Source: an uncultured Opitutaceae bacterium (GTDB lineage: Bacteria; Verrucomicrobiota; Verrucomicrobiia; Opitutales; Opitutaceae). Taken from it: a stretch of DNA of 54,579 nucleotides. Below are positions 1 through 10,800 of the stretch, piece by piece. The stretch covers positions 1 through 54,579 of the forward strand of contig CAIWXW010000188.1 of assembly GCA_903916755.1 (NCBI GenBank), written 5' to 3'. Within the stretch, counting starts at the first letter, position 1. Every line of letters begins with the position of its first letter. The position numbers and the translations under genes are program-made. The notes under the pieces are model-generated. The model was not told where the DNA came from. It saw only the letters and a list, made by a program, of their open reading frames with translations, and ran no database searches.

Positions 1-140
1 GCCTGCGGGCAGCCGGGGGGCGCGCCGCGGGCCGGCGTCACCAAGCACTGCTTGCGGCTGCCGTCCGAGTTCGTCTGGAACAGGCAGTAGCCGGTGTTCG
101 TGTCGCCCGTGAAATGGCAGGCCTGGCCGCTCGTGTCCTC
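1..140. other. Window-edge segment that does not continue the NRPS
   Basis: The NRPS frame has a TAG stop at 88–90, and nothing upstream of it resembles an NRPS. Read on the minus strand, roughly 1–150 is open and gives a coherent Cys-rich peptide (including SCPNEDTSGQACHF and TGYCLFQTNSDGS), which runs into NRPS-coding sequence and then meets a stop. The C domain begins almost exactly where this peptide ends, and its first residues (PLVSSFGQERLWF) carry about two extra residues compared with the usual PLSFGQERLWF. This suggests a junction near 125–150, either a rearrangement or an assembly chimera. Confidence 0.4.
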
Positions 141-3100
141 GTTCGGGCAGGAGCGGCTCTGGTTCCTGAACCAGCTCGAGCCGGGCAATCCCTTCTACAA
201 CATGCCCGCGGCCCTGCGGCTGCGCGGCGCCTTTTCGGCGGCGGCGGCGGAGCGCGTCCTGCGCGAGCTGGTGCGCCGCCATGAATCGCTGCGGACGGTG
301 TTCGTCGCGATCGACGGCCGGCCGGCCCAGCGGATCCTTCCGGCGATGCCGGTGCCGCTGGCGCGGGAGGACCTGCGGGCGCTGCCGGCGGCGGCGGCGG
401 CCTCCGCCTTGGAGCGGCTCGCCGCCGAGGAGGCGCGGCGTCCCTTCGACCTCGCGTCCGGCCCCTTGCTCCGGGCCCGGCTCATCCAGCTGGCGGACGA
501 GGAGCACGTGCTGCTGCTCACGATGCACCACATCGTCTCCGACGGCTGGTCGATGGGCGTCCTCACCCGCGAAATGGGCGCCCTCTACGGGGCCTTCACC
601 GAGGAACGGCCCTCGCCCCTGCCGGAGCTGGCGCTCCACTACGCGGACTTCGCCGCCTGGCAGCGGCAGTGGCTGAGCGGGGCGGTCCTGGCGGACCAGC
701 TGGCCTACTGGAAGCGCCAGCTGGCCGGCGCCCCGCCCGTCCTCAAGCTGCCGACCGACCGGCCGCGTCCCCCCGTGCAGAGCTTCCGCGGCGGCAGCCA
801 TGCCTTCGCGCTCGGGCGTCCGCTCGCCGACGCGCTCGCTGCCTTCAGCCGCGAGGCCGGGGCCACGCTTTTCATGACGCTGCAGGCGGCCTTTGCCGCC
901 CTCCTCGGGCGGCTCTGCGACCAGGAGGATCTCGTGATCGGCACGCCGATCGCGAACCGTCACCGGGTTGAGATCGAGCCGCTGATCGGGTTCTTCGTGA
1001 ACACGCTGGTCCTGCGGACGGACCTTTCCGGCGCGCCGACCTTCCGCGAGCTGGTCGGCCGCGTGCGGCGCGGGGCGCTCGAGGCCTATGCGCACCAGGA
1101 TCTGCCCTTCGAGCGGCTGGTGGACGAGCTGCAGCCCGAGCGGGACCTGAGCCGCAATCCCGTCTTCCAGGTCATGTTCGCGCTGCACAACACGCCGCAG
1201 GGCGCGCAGGTGCTGCCCGGCCTGGTGATCGAGGCGCTCCCGGCCGAGCGGATCTCCGCGCAATTCGACCTCGTGCTCGACCTCTGGGAGACGCCCGACG
1301 GCCTGGCGGCGGTGCTCGAATACGCGACCGACCTGTTCGAGCCGGCCACCATCCGCCGCTGCGCGGGGCATTTCCGCAACCTGCTGGCCGGCGCCCTGGC
1401 GGCGCCGGACGCGCCGGTGGGCCGGCTCGAGCTGCTCGATGCGGCGGAGCGGCGGGAACTGCTCGAGGGCTTCAACGCGACGACGATGCCCTATCCGCAC
1501 GACCGCACGCTGCAGGGGCTGATCGCCGAGCAGGCGGCGCGGCACCCGCAGCGGATCGCGGGCGCGCATCGCGGCCGGCGCCTGACGTACGCCGAGCTGG
1601 ACGCGGCCGCCAATCGCCTTGCCCGCCGCCTGCGCGCGCGGGGGGTCCGACGGAACGACTTCGTCGGCATTCTCGACGAGCGCGGGCTCGACTGCCTCGT
1701 CGCCATGGTGGGCATCCTCAAGGCGGGCGCGGCCTTCCTGCCGATCGACCCGGCCTATCCGGATGAGCGCGTCCAGTACATGATCGCCAACAGCGGGGTC
1801 GCGATGCTCGTCACGCGCGAGGCGGTGCTCGCCCGCTTCGACCTCTCCGGCGCGGGCGCCCTGCGCGAGGTGGTGCTCTTCGACGAGCCGGCCGCCGCCG
1901 CCGGGCCGCTGCGGCGCCACGGGCACCGGGATTGGGCGATGGAATCGGCGGCGCCGCTCGCCGACGACGGCGCCAGCGCCGACTACGCCTACCTCCTGTA
2001 CACCTCCGGCTCCACCGGCCTGCCGAAGGGCGCGATCATCCGGCACAACGGCGCGGTCAACCACATCTACGGCCAGTTCCGGGAGCTCGCGTTTCATCCC
2101 GGCACCGCGTTCCTGCAAAGCGCGCCCTCCTCCTCGGACATCTCCGTGTGGCAGTTCCTGGCGCCGCTCCTCATCGGCGGCCGCACGGTCATCGCCGACT
2201 ACGAGACGGTCTGCGACGCGGAACGCCTGCACGCGCTGATCCGGGACGAGGCTGTCACGCTGATCGAGCTGGTCCCGGTCGTGCTCAAGGAGCTGCTGGA
2301 CCACGCCGCGCGGCTGCAGGCCCCGGCGCGGGCGCTCCCCGCGCTTGAATTCTCGATGGTCACCGGCGAGGCCGTGTCGGTCGCGCTGGTGAACCAGTGG
2401 TTCGCCACCTATCCCGCGATCCGGCTGGTGAACGCCTACGGGCCGACCGAGGCGGCCGACGACATCTGCCAGGCGATTCTCGACCGGCCGCTGCCCGCCG
2501 ACCTGCCCACCGTCCCCATCGGTCGGACGCTGCCCAACCTCACGCTCTACGTGCTCGACCGCCACCGCCAGCTCGTCCCGGTCGGCGTGCCGGGGGAAAT
2601 CTGCGTCTCCGGGGTCGGGGTGGGGGCGGGCTACTGGCGGAACGAGGAGAAGACGCGCGAGGCGTTCCCGGCCAACCCCTACGCCGAGGACGGCCGCGGC
2701 GACGTGCTCTACCGGACGGGCGACCTGGGCCGCTGGCGGCCCGACGGCTCGCTGGAGATGCTCGGGCGCTTCGACCAGCAGGTGAAGCTGCGGGGCTTCC
2801 GGATCGAGCTGGGCGAGATCGAGAGCATGCTGAGCCGGCACGCGGCGGTCGCGGAGGCGGTGGTGCTGGTCCGCGAGGACCGGCCGGGCGACAAGCGGCT
2901 CGTCGCGTACCTGACGCCGGACGAGGCCGCCGAGACCCTGCGGGAAAAGCTCGGCGCGCTCCAGGGCGAGCAGGTCGCGCTCTGGCAGGACCTTCATCAG
3001 GACAGCTACCGCGGCACGCTGGACTATGGCGACGCGACCTTCAACGTCATCGGCTGGGACAGCAATTACACCGGCCAGCCGCTCGCGGTGGCCGAGATGC

Positions 3101-6100
3101 GGGAATATGTCGCGGACACGGTCGCCCGGATCCGCGAGCTGCGCCCGCGGCGCGTCCTTGAGCTGGGCTGCGGGACCGGCCTCCTGCTCTTTCCGCTGGC
3201 CCCGGCCTGCGAGTCCTATTTTGGCACGGATCTATCCGCCGTGGCGATCGAGCGCCTCGAGGCCCGGCGGCGGGACCGGCCGGACTTGGGGCACGTCACG
3301 CTCCGCGCCCAACCGGCCGATGATTTCAGCGGCATCGCCCCGGGTTCGCTCGACGCGGTCGTCCTGGGCTCGGTCGTCCAGTATTTCCCCGGCATCGACT
3401 ACCTGCTCACCGTCCTCGAAGGCGCGCTGCGCGCCCTGCGGCCGGGCGGCGCCATTTTCCTGGGCGACGTGCGGGTGCGCGCGCTGCTGCCGGCCTTCCA
3501 TGCCTCGGTCCAGCTCTTCAAGGCCCCCGACCGGCTGGACGCGGCGGGCCTCCGCGAGCGGGTGCGCGGCGCGCTGGCCCGCGAGCAGGAGATGGCGGTT
3601 GACCCCGCCTTCTTTGCGGCGCTGCGATCGCGCTGGCCGCAGCTCACCCGGGTGGAGATCCGGCCGAAGGCCGGCACCGTGCACAACGAGATGACGCGCT
3701 TCCGCGCGGACGTGACGCTCCACACCGACCCCGTGCCCCCGGCGGCGAACCCCGCTTGGGTCGACTGGCGCGACCGCGCCCTCGGCCTGGCGGATCTGCG
3801 GCGCGAACTGACCGGACCGGCCCGGACCGGCCTGGCGCTGCGTCGCGTGGCCAATCCGCGGGTGCAGGCGGAACTGCGCACGCTGGCGTGGCTCGAGAGC
3901 GCGCCCGCCGGCGATACGGTGGGGGGCTGGAAGGCGACCCTCGCGCGCGAGGAGCCGGCGGGTCTCGATCCTTCCGCGCTCGAGACGCTGGGCGCGGAGC
4001 TCGGATTCACGGTCCAGGCGGCCTTCGCCCTTGATGTGGCGGATGGCAGCTTTGACGTGGTCTTCCAGCCGGGGACCGTGGCCCGGCCGGTCGAATTCTT
4101 CGCGGTGGGGGCGCCGCGGCCCTGGCGCACCTACGCCAACAATCCCCTGCACGAGAAGCTCGCGCGCGAGCTGGTCCCGCCCCTCCGTGGCTTCCTGCGC
4201 GAACAGTTGCCCTCGTACATGGTGCCGGCGGATTTCGTGGTCCTGGAGGCCATGCCCCTCCTGCCCAACGGCAAGGTGGACCGGCGCGCGTTGCCGGCGC
4301 CCGAGGCCGGCGCGGCCGAGCGCGACTACGTGGCCCCGGCCACGCCGACGGAGGAGAAGCTCGCCGGCATCTGGGGCCCGGTGCTCGGGCTCGAGCGGGT
4401 CAGCGCGACGGCCAATTTCTTCGAGCTCGGCGGGCACAGCCTGAAGGCCACCCAGGTGGTGAGCCGGATCCAGCGGGACCTGGGAGTCGAGGTGGCCCTG
4501 CGGGAAGTGTTCAACCGGCCCACGGTCCGGGAGCTGGCCCGCGAGATCGAGGGCCGGCGCCGGACCGGCTACGCGCCGCTGCCCCGCGCGGACGAGGCGG
4601 CGCACTATCCGCTGTCGCATGCGCAGCTTCGCCTCTGGGTGCTGGCGCAGATGGAGGGCGCCTCGGCCGCCTACAACATGCCCGCGGCGCTGCTCCTCGA
4701 GGGGACGGTCGATCCGGAGGCGCTGGGACTGGCGCTGGCCGATCTCGCCGCCCGGCATGAGTCGCTGCGGACCACGTTCACGGTGATCGCCGGCGAACCC
4801 CGGCAGCGCATCTCGCGGCGGGCGCTCGGATCCCTCGAACGCGCGGACCTCGCGGGCGAGGCCGACCCGGAAGCCGCGGCCCGAGCGCTGGCCCGCGCGG
4901 ACGCGGCGCGGCCCTTCGATCTGGAGGCCGGGCCGCTGCTGCGCGCCACGCTGCTGCGCCTCGGCGAGGGGCGGCAGGTGCTGCTGTTCAACACGCACCA
5001 CATCGTTTCCGACGACTGGAGCCTGGGGGTCCTCGTCCGCGAGTTCATCCGGGGCTACACCCTCCGGCAGGGCGGCGAGGAACCGGGCCTGCCGGCCTTG
5101 CGCGTGCAATACCGGGACTACGCGGTCTGGCAGAACGCGCAGCTCGAGGGGGAGGCTCTGGCCCCTCACCGCGACTACTGGCGCCGGCAGTTTGCGGGCG
5201 AGATCCCGGTGCTCGATCTCGCGGCCGATTTTCCGCGTCCGCCGGTCAAGACCTACCGGGGCCGGTCGCGTCCGTTCGTCCTGCCGCCGGAGCGCGCCCG
5301 CGAGCTCAACGCGCTCGCCCGCCGGAGCGAGAGCAGCCTTTTCATGCTCCTGGTCGCCGCCGTGCAGGCGCTGCTCCACCGCCAGACGGGCCAGCGCGAC
5401 CTGATCGTGGGCTTCCCCATCGCGGGCCGAAACCATCCCGACCTCGAGGACCAGATCGGATTTTACGTGAACACGCTCCCGCTCCGGGTGCAGATCGAGC
5501 CCGCCCGGCCGTTCACGGCGCTGCTCGACCAGGTGCGCCGGACCGCCACCGAGGCCTTCGAGCACCAGGCCTATCCGTTCGACCGGCTGGTGGAGGACCT
5601 GGCGCTGGCGCGCGACGTCACCCGCTCCCCGCTCTTCGATGCCGTGGTCGTCATGCAGAATGTGGATCCCTACGCGCTGGCGCTGCCCGGCGCGGTGGTC
5701 CGGCCCTTCCTCGACGAATCGGATGTGAGCAAGTTCGACCTCGCCTTTCATTTCGAGGAGCGGGACGGCACCCTGGCGGGCGCGCTGGTCTTCAATCCGG
5801 ACCTTTTCACCGACGAGCACATGGCGCGGCTCGCCGCGCAGCTGCTGAACATCTGCGACAGCGTCGCGGCCGATCCCGCCCAGCCGGTCGGCCGCCTCAA
5901 CCTGCTGCCGGCCGAGGAACGCCGCCGCGTCCTGACGGCGGCCGATCCCGCGCCCGCCGAGTTCCCGCGCGGCGGGACCCTGGTCGCCCGCTTCGAGGCG
6001 CAGGCGGCGCGCGCCCCCGGGGCGGTGGCGCTGACGCTCCCGGGCCCGGGCGGCGGCGCGCTGACCTACGCGGAACTCAACGCGCGGGCGAACCAGGTGG

Positions 6101-7842
6101 CGCATCGGCTGCGCGGCCTGGGCGTCCGGCCGGAGGATCGCGTCGGCCTCTATGTCGAGCGTTCGCTCGAGCTGATCGTCGGCCTGGTCGGCATCCTCAA
6201 GGCCGGAGCCGCCTACCTGCCGCTGGACCCGGCGTATCCCCGCGAGCGGCTGGCGTTCATGCTGCAGGACGGCGGCGTCTCGGTCCTCCTGACACAGGCA
6301 AGCCTGGCCGCGACCGCGGACTTCCGGCCGGCGCGGGTGATCCGGCTCGACGCCGAGGCCGACGGGCTCGCCGCGGGCGACCGCGCGAATCCCCCGCCCG
6401 CGGTGGGACCGGACCACGCCGCCTATGTCATCTATACCTCCGGCTCGACGGGACAGCCCAAGGGCTGCGTCGTGACGCACCACCAGGCCCTGCGGCTATT
6501 CGAGGCCACCGCCGCCTGGTTCCATTTCGGGCCGGACGATGTCTGGACGCTGTTCCACTCCCACGCCTTTGATTTTTCCGTCTGGGAAATCTGGGGCGCC
6601 CTGCTCCACGGCGGCCGCCTGGTGGTGGTGCCCTTCGCGGTCAGCCGCTCGCCCGAGGCCTTCCGCGGCCTGCTGGCGGGCGAGGGGGTCACGATCCTCA
6701 ATCAGACGCCCTCGGCCTTCCGGCAGCTCATGGCCGCCGACGAGGCGGCCCCCGGCCCGCTGGCCCTCCGCGAGGTGATCTTCGGCGGGGAGGCCCTGGA
6801 TGTGCCGGGCCTGCGCCCGTGGTTCGACCGGCACGGCGACCAGCGCCCGCGGCTCGTCAACATGTACGGGATCACGGAAACCACGGTGCATGTGACCTAC
6901 CGGCCGCTGACCCGCGCGGACTGCAACGAGCAGCGCAGCGTGATCGGCGTGCCGATTCCGGACCTGCAGCTGCATGTGCTGGATCCCTGGCTGCAGCCGG
7001 CGCCCATCGGCGTCACCGGGGAGATGTATGTCGGCGGCGCGGGCGTGGCGCGAGGTTACCTGAACCGCCCCGGTCTCACGGCCGAGCGCTTCATCCCCGA
7101 TCCCTTCAGCCGCCGGCCCGGCGCGGTGCTGTATCGCTCGGGCGACCTCGCACGGCGCCTGCCGGAGGGCGATCTCGAATACCTCGGCCGGATCGACCAG
7201 CAGGTGAAGATTCGCGGCTTCCGCGTGGAGCTGGGGGAAATCGAAGCCGCCCTGGCCGGGCATCCCGGCGTCCGGTCGGCCCTGGTTCTGATCCGGGCGG
7301 ACGCTCCGGGGGAGCCGCGCCTCGTGGCTTACATCGTGCCCCGGGCGGCGGCCGTCGCGCCGGCTGAGCTGCGCGATCAGCTGAGGCCGCGGGTGCCGGA
7401 CTACATGGTCCCGTCGGCCTTCGTCTCGCTCCCGGCCTTCCCGCTCACTCCCCATGGCAAGGTCGACCGCCGCGCGCTGCCCGCGCCCGAGGCGGGCGGG
7501 GTGGCGCCTGGCCCGGAGTTTGCGGCGCCGCGGGATCCGCTGGAGGAGACGATCGCGGGGCTCTGGCGGGAGGCGCTCCAGGTGGACCGGGTGGGGCGGC
7601 AGGATAATTTCTTCGACCTCGGCGGCCATTCGCTCCTGGTCGTGCAGGTGCACCGGAAGCTCCGCGCGGAGCTGGGCCGGGAGCTTTCCGTGGTCGACCT
7701 CTTCAAGCACGCGACGATCGCGGCGCTCGCGGAATTCCTCCGCTCCGCACCCGGAGCGCCCGGCGCCGGGCTCGAGGATGCGCGCGAGCGGGCGCGCAGG
7801 CAGCGCGACGCGCGGCGCGCCCGGCCGGGAGGCCAGCCATGA
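94..7842 (+). CDS. Non-ribosomal peptide synthetase, two modules: C-A(N-methyltransferase)-T-C-A(Thr)-T
   Basis: Dimodular NRPS of 2582 aa from a GTG at 94; the true 5' end is probably lost, because the first C domain starts at residue ~12. Domains: C ~12–450 (HHIVSDG 145–151); A1 from ~460 with LLYTSGSTGLPKG near 637, interrupted after core A8 by a SAM N-methyltransferase ~965–1345 (VLELGCGTG near 1021) and resuming with A9–A10 to ~1408; T1 with Ser1449 in LGGHSL; C2 ~1505–1945, whose motif reads HHIVSDD; A2 ~1955–2445; T2 Ser2513. By alignment to GrsA positions, A2 gives DFWNIGMVHK, the established threonine code. A1 reads DIWEMTADDK, which I cannot match. The product therefore contains an N-methylated residue followed by Thr. 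The Arg-rich tail (ARRQRDARRARP) probably docks to the PKS. The stop overlaps the next start (ATGA). Confidence 0.93.
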   Translation: MFVSPVKWQAWPLVSSFGQERLWFLNQLEPGNPFYNMPAALRLRGAFSAAAAERVLRELVRRHESLRTVFVAIDGRPAQRILPAMPVPLAREDLRALPAAAAASALERLAAEEARRPFDLASGPLLRARLIQLADEEHVLLLTMHHIVSDGWSMGVLTREMGALYGAFTEERPSPLPELALHYADFAAWQRQWLSGAVLADQLAYWKRQLAGAPPVLKLPTDRPRPPVQSFRGGSHAFALGRPLADALAAFSREAGATLFMTLQAAFAALLGRLCDQEDLVIGTPIANRHRVEIEPLIGFFVNTLVLRTDLSGAPTFRELVGRVRRGALEAYAHQDLPFERLVDELQPERDLSRNPVFQVMFALHNTPQGAQVLPGLVIEALPAERISAQFDLVLDLWETPDGLAAVLEYATDLFEPATIRRCAGHFRNLLAGALAAPDAPVGRLELLDAAERRELLEGFNATTMPYPHDRTLQGLIAEQAARHPQRIAGAHRGRRLTYAELDAAANRLARRLRARGVRRNDFVGILDERGLDCLVAMVGILKAGAAFLPIDPAYPDERVQYMIANSGVAMLVTREAVLARFDLSGAGALREVVLFDEPAAAAGPLRRHGHRDWAMESAAPLADDGASADYAYLLYTSGSTGLPKGAIIRHNGAVNHIYGQFRELAFHPGTAFLQSAPSSSDISVWQFLAPLLIGGRTVIADYETVCDAERLHALIRDEAVTLIELVPVVLKELLDHAARLQAPARALPALEFSMVTGEAVSVALVNQWFATYPAIRLVNAYGPTEAADDICQAILDRPLPADLPTVPIGRTLPNLTLYVLDRHRQLVPVGVPGEICVSGVGVGAGYWRNEEKTREAFPANPYAEDGRGDVLYRTGDLGRWRPDGSLEMLGRFDQQVKLRGFRIELGEIESMLSRHAAVAEAVVLVREDRPGDKRLVAYLTPDEAAETLREKLGALQGEQVALWQDLHQDSYRGTLDYGDATFNVIGWDSNYTGQPLAVAEMREYVADTVARIRELRPRRVLELGCGTGLLLFPLAPACESYFGTDLSAVAIERLEARRRDRPDLGHVTLRAQPADDFSGIAPGSLDAVVLGSVVQYFPGIDYLLTVLEGALRALRPGGAIFLGDVRVRALLPAFHASVQLFKAPDRLDAAGLRERVRGALAREQEMAVDPAFFAALRSRWPQLTRVEIRPKAGTVHNEMTRFRADVTLHTDPVPPAANPAWVDWRDRALGLADLRRELTGPARTGLALRRVANPRVQAELRTLAWLESAPAGDTVGGWKATLAREEPAGLDPSALETLGAELGFTVQAAFALDVADGSFDVVFQPGTVARPVEFFAVGAPRPWRTYANNPLHEKLARELVPPLRGFLREQLPSYMVPADFVVLEAMPLLPNGKVDRRALPAPEAGAAERDYVAPATPTEEKLAGIWGPVLGLERVSATANFFELGGHSLKATQVVSRIQRDLGVEVALREVFNRPTVRELAREIEGRRRTGYAPLPRADEAAHYPLSHAQLRLWVLAQMEGASAAYNMPAALLLEGTVDPEALGLALADLAARHESLRTTFTVIAGEPRQRISRRALGSLERADLAGEADPEAAARALARADAARPFDLEAGPLLRATLLRLGEGRQVLLFNTHHIVSDDWSLGVLVREFIRGYTLRQGGEEPGLPALRVQYRDYAVWQNAQLEGEALAPHRDYWRRQFAGEIPVLDLAADFPRPPVKTYRGRSRPFVLPPERARELNALARRSESSLFMLLVAAVQALLHRQTGQRDLIVGFPIAGRNHPDLEDQIGFYVNTLPLRVQIEPARPFTALLDQVRRTATEAFEHQAYPFDRLVEDLALARDVTRSPLFDAVVVMQNVDPYALALPGAVVRPFLDESDVSKFDLAFHFEERDGTLAGALVFNPDLFTDEHMARLAAQLLNICDSVAADPAQPVGRLNLLPAEERRRVLTAADPAPAEFPRGGTLVARFEAQAARAPGAVALTLPGPGGGALTYAELNARANQVAHRLRGLGVRPEDRVGLYVERSLELIVGLVGILKAGAAYLPLDPAYPRERLAFMLQDGGVSVLLTQASLAATADFRPARVIRLDAEADGLAAGDRANPPPAVGPDHAAYVIYTSGSTGQPKGCVVTHHQALRLFEATAAWFHFGPDDVWTLFHSHAFDFSVWEIWGALLHGGRLVVVPFAVSRSPEAFRGLLAGEGVTILNQTPSAFRQLMAADEAAPGPLALREVIFGGEALDVPGLRPWFDRHGDQRPRLVNMYGITETTVHVTYRPLTRADCNEQRSVIGVPIPDLQLHVLDPWLQPAPIGVTGEMYVGGAGVARGYLNRPGLTAERFIPDPFSRRPGAVLYRSGDLARRLPEGDLEYLGRIDQQVKIRGFRVELGEIEAALAGHPGVRSALVLIRADAPGEPRLVAYIVPRAAAVAPAELRDQLRPRVPDYMVPSAFVSLPAFPLTPHGKVDRRALPAPEAGGVAPGPEFAAPRDPLEETIAGLWREALQVDRVGRQDNFFDLGGHSLLVVQVHRKLRAELGRELSVVDLFKHATIAALAEFLRSAPGAPGAGLEDARERARRQRDARRARPGGQP
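7827..7832 (+). promoter_or_regulatory. Ribosome binding site for the PKS gene
   Basis: GGGAGG lies 6 bp before the ATG at 7839, inside the 3' end of the upstream NRPS. With the 4-bp ATGA overlap it fixes the PKS start and implies translational coupling. Confidence 0.7.
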
Positions 7843-10800
7843 GCGCGGAAGGTATTGCAATCATCGGCCTGGCCGTCCGGTTTCCGGGCGCGGATTCGGT
7901 GGAAGCCTTCTGGCGCAACCTGCGGGGGGGGGTGGAATCGACCACTTTTTTCTCTGAGGCGGAGCTCCGGGCCGCCGGGGTCGATCCGGTCCAGCTGGCG
8001 GATCCGCGCTATGTGCGCGCCAATGGGGTGCTGCCGGGCGCCGATGCCTTCGACGCGGAATTCTTCGGGCTGAGCCCGCGCGAAGCGGAGGTGACCGACC
8101 CGCAGCATCGCGTGCTGCTGGAGCTGGCCTGGACGGCGCTCGAACGCGCGGGTTATGATCCCGAGCGGATGCCGGGACGCGCGGGCGTCTTCGCCGGGGC
8201 CGGCCTCAGCACCTATCTCCTGAAGAATCTGGCGCCGAACCGCGCGCTGGTGGAATCCGTGGGCGAGCTGGCGCTGCTCCTCGGCAACAACAAGGATTTC
8301 GCGCCGACGCGGATCTCGTACAAGCTGAACCTCCGGGGACCGAGTGTGGCGGTGAATACGGCCTGTTCCACCTCGCTCGTGGCCGTGCACCTGGCGTGCC
8401 AGAGCCTGCTCGACTTCCATTGCGACGTGGCGCTGGCCGGGGGCGTCTCGGTCCAGGTGCCGCAGGCCCAGGGGTATGTGCACCAGGCGGGCGGAATCGG
8501 CTCGCCCGACGGCCGCACCCGGACGTTCGACGCCCGGGCCGAGGGGACGGTGGGCGGAAACGGCGCCGGCCTGGTGGTGCTGAAGCGCCTGGCCGACGCG
8601 ATCGCGGACGGCGACACGATCCACGCCGTGATTCGCGGATCCGCCGTCAACAACGACGGATCCGCCAAGGTCGGCTTCACCGCGCCGAGCGTGGAGGGCC
8701 AGGCCCAGGTGATCGCCGAGGCCCAGGCGGTGGCCGGCGTGGCGCCGCGGGACATCTCGTATGTCGAAGCCCACGGCACCGGCACGGCCATGGGAGACCC
8801 CATCGAGCTGGCGGCCCTCACCGAGGTGTTTGCCGCCAGCACCGCGGATCGCGGCTTCTGCGCCCTGGGCTCGGTGAAGACCAATTTCGGGCATCTCGAC
8901 GAGGCGGCCGGCGTGGCCGGCCTGGTCAAGGCGGTGCTGGCCCTGGAGCACGGCGAACTCCCCCCGAGCCTGCACTATGAGACGCCGAACCCCCGCATCG
9001 ATTTTGCGGGCGGCCCGTTTTATGTGAACGCCCGGCTGGCACCCTGGCCCCGGACTCCGGGCCAACCGCGCCGGGCCGGGGTAAGCTCGTTCGGCATCGG
9101 GGGCACGAATGCGCATGTCGTCCTGGAAGAGGCGCCCGCGCCGGGCGCCGCGGCCGACCCCGGGACGCCGCAGCTGCTGGTCCTCTCGGCCCGCACGCCG
9201 GAGGCGCTCGTCCTCGTCGCGGAAAACCTGGCGCGGGATCTCGAGGCGCATCCGCAGCGGTCGCTCGCCGACGTGGCGTACACGCTGGCGCTGGGACGGC
9301 GGGCCTTTGCCCACCGGCGCGGCGTGGTGGCAAAAACGACCGCGGAGGCCGCGGCCGCCCTGCGGGGAGCCGCTCCGGCGGAGGGTCCGGCTGGACTGGT
9401 GGCCACCGCCCGCGACTGGGAGGCGGGCGGCGCGGTGGACTGGGTGGGCTTTTATGCGGGACAGCGCCGCCGCCGGCTGCCGCTGCCGACCTATCCCTTT
9501 GAACGCCGGCGCCATTGGATCGAAGCGCCGTCCGCCGTCGATGGCGCGGACTCCGCCCCGGCGCGCAAGCGCGCCCGCGTCGAAGAATGGTTCTACCAGT
9601 CCTCCTGGAGACAGGCGGCCGTGCCACCGGCGGCGGCCACGGCCCCGCGCCACCTGGTCTGGTTCGGTCCCGCCGCCGCGGGGGACGAGGCGATCCGCTC
9701 GCTGCGGACCGCGGGGGTGAAGGTGACGGTGGTGGACGACCCGGCGGTCCTGGATGCGGCGCCGGCCGCGCTCGCCTGGGCGCGGAAGCTGAAGGACGCC
9801 GGTGAGCGGCCCACGGACATCGTCCACGCGCGCGGCGCGGGCGTGTTCGATCGGGACGAGGGCTTTGCCGCCGCGCAGGCCGACGGCTACCTTAGCGGGC
9901 TCGCCCTGGTCCAGGCGCTGGTCGCCGCCGATCTGGCGGCGGAGGTTCGCCTCACGTTCCTGCTGCGGCATGCGGCGGATGTCACGGGGTCGGAGGTGCT
10001 GGCCCCGGGCCGCGCGACCCTCCTGGGGCTGGCCAAGGTGATTCCGCAGGAATTTCCCGGCCTCAGCTGCCGGGTCGTCGACCTCACCGGCAGCGAGGCC
10101 GGCGGGGCCGCGGTGGCGGCCGAGCTGGTCAGCGGCGCGACCGATGCGCTGGTCGCCTACCGCGGCTCGCGCCGCTGGGTCCACGCCTTCGCGCCGCTCG
10201 CGCTCGACTCGGCCGCGGGCGCGGCGCGGCTGCGCCCCGGGGCCGTCACGCTGATCACCGGCGGCCTGGGCGGCGTCGCCCTGATCGTGGCAGAGCACCT
10301 CGCCCGCACCGCTCAGGCCCGGCTGGTGCTGGTGGCCCGCCGCGGACTGCTGGCGGGCGCCAGCCCGGTTCCGCGCTCGGAACTGCTGGAGCTCACGGCC
10401 GCCGAAGCCGTCCTGGCGCGGCGCCGGGATCTCGGCGAAGCCGCCACTTACCGCGCCTTCTCCGGCGAGGTGGACCGGCTGTGCGCCGTCCTGGCCTACC
10501 ATTACCTGGCGGACGCGGCTCCGGACCGCTCCCCTGGGCGCCGGCAGTCGGTCGCGGCGCTGCGCGCGGACCTCGGGCTCCTGCCGGCGTTCGGAAAATT
10601 TCTCGACTATTTCCTGCATGTGCTCGCGTCCGATGGCTACCTGGACCGGGCGGGCGACGAGCTTACCTGGCGGCGGGAGCCCGCGACGGTGCCCTCCGCC
10701 GCGTCGGCGATCGCGGATCTCCTGGCCCGCCATCCGGAATTTCGGGGCATCGTCTCGCTCCTGGCCCACTGCGCCCGCTCCTATCCCGCGGCCCTGAGCG

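Noticed and set aside
3232-6483. Minus-strand open frame of over 1000 codons inside the first NRPS
   Set aside because: Its product is Arg/Gly/Pro-rich without domain motifs and lies antisense to intact A, MT, T and C domains; long shadow frames are expected in DNA this GC-rich.
7924-7932. Second G9 run, in the KS N-terminus
   Set aside because: The frame stays correct across it (NLRGGVESTTFF continues a normal KS), so there is no frameshift here.
7401-10769. Minus-strand 1122-codon frame across the NRPS–PKS boundary
   Set aside because: It is antisense to conserved KS and T domains with every catalytic residue in place on the plus strand; the antisense product has no recognisable fold.
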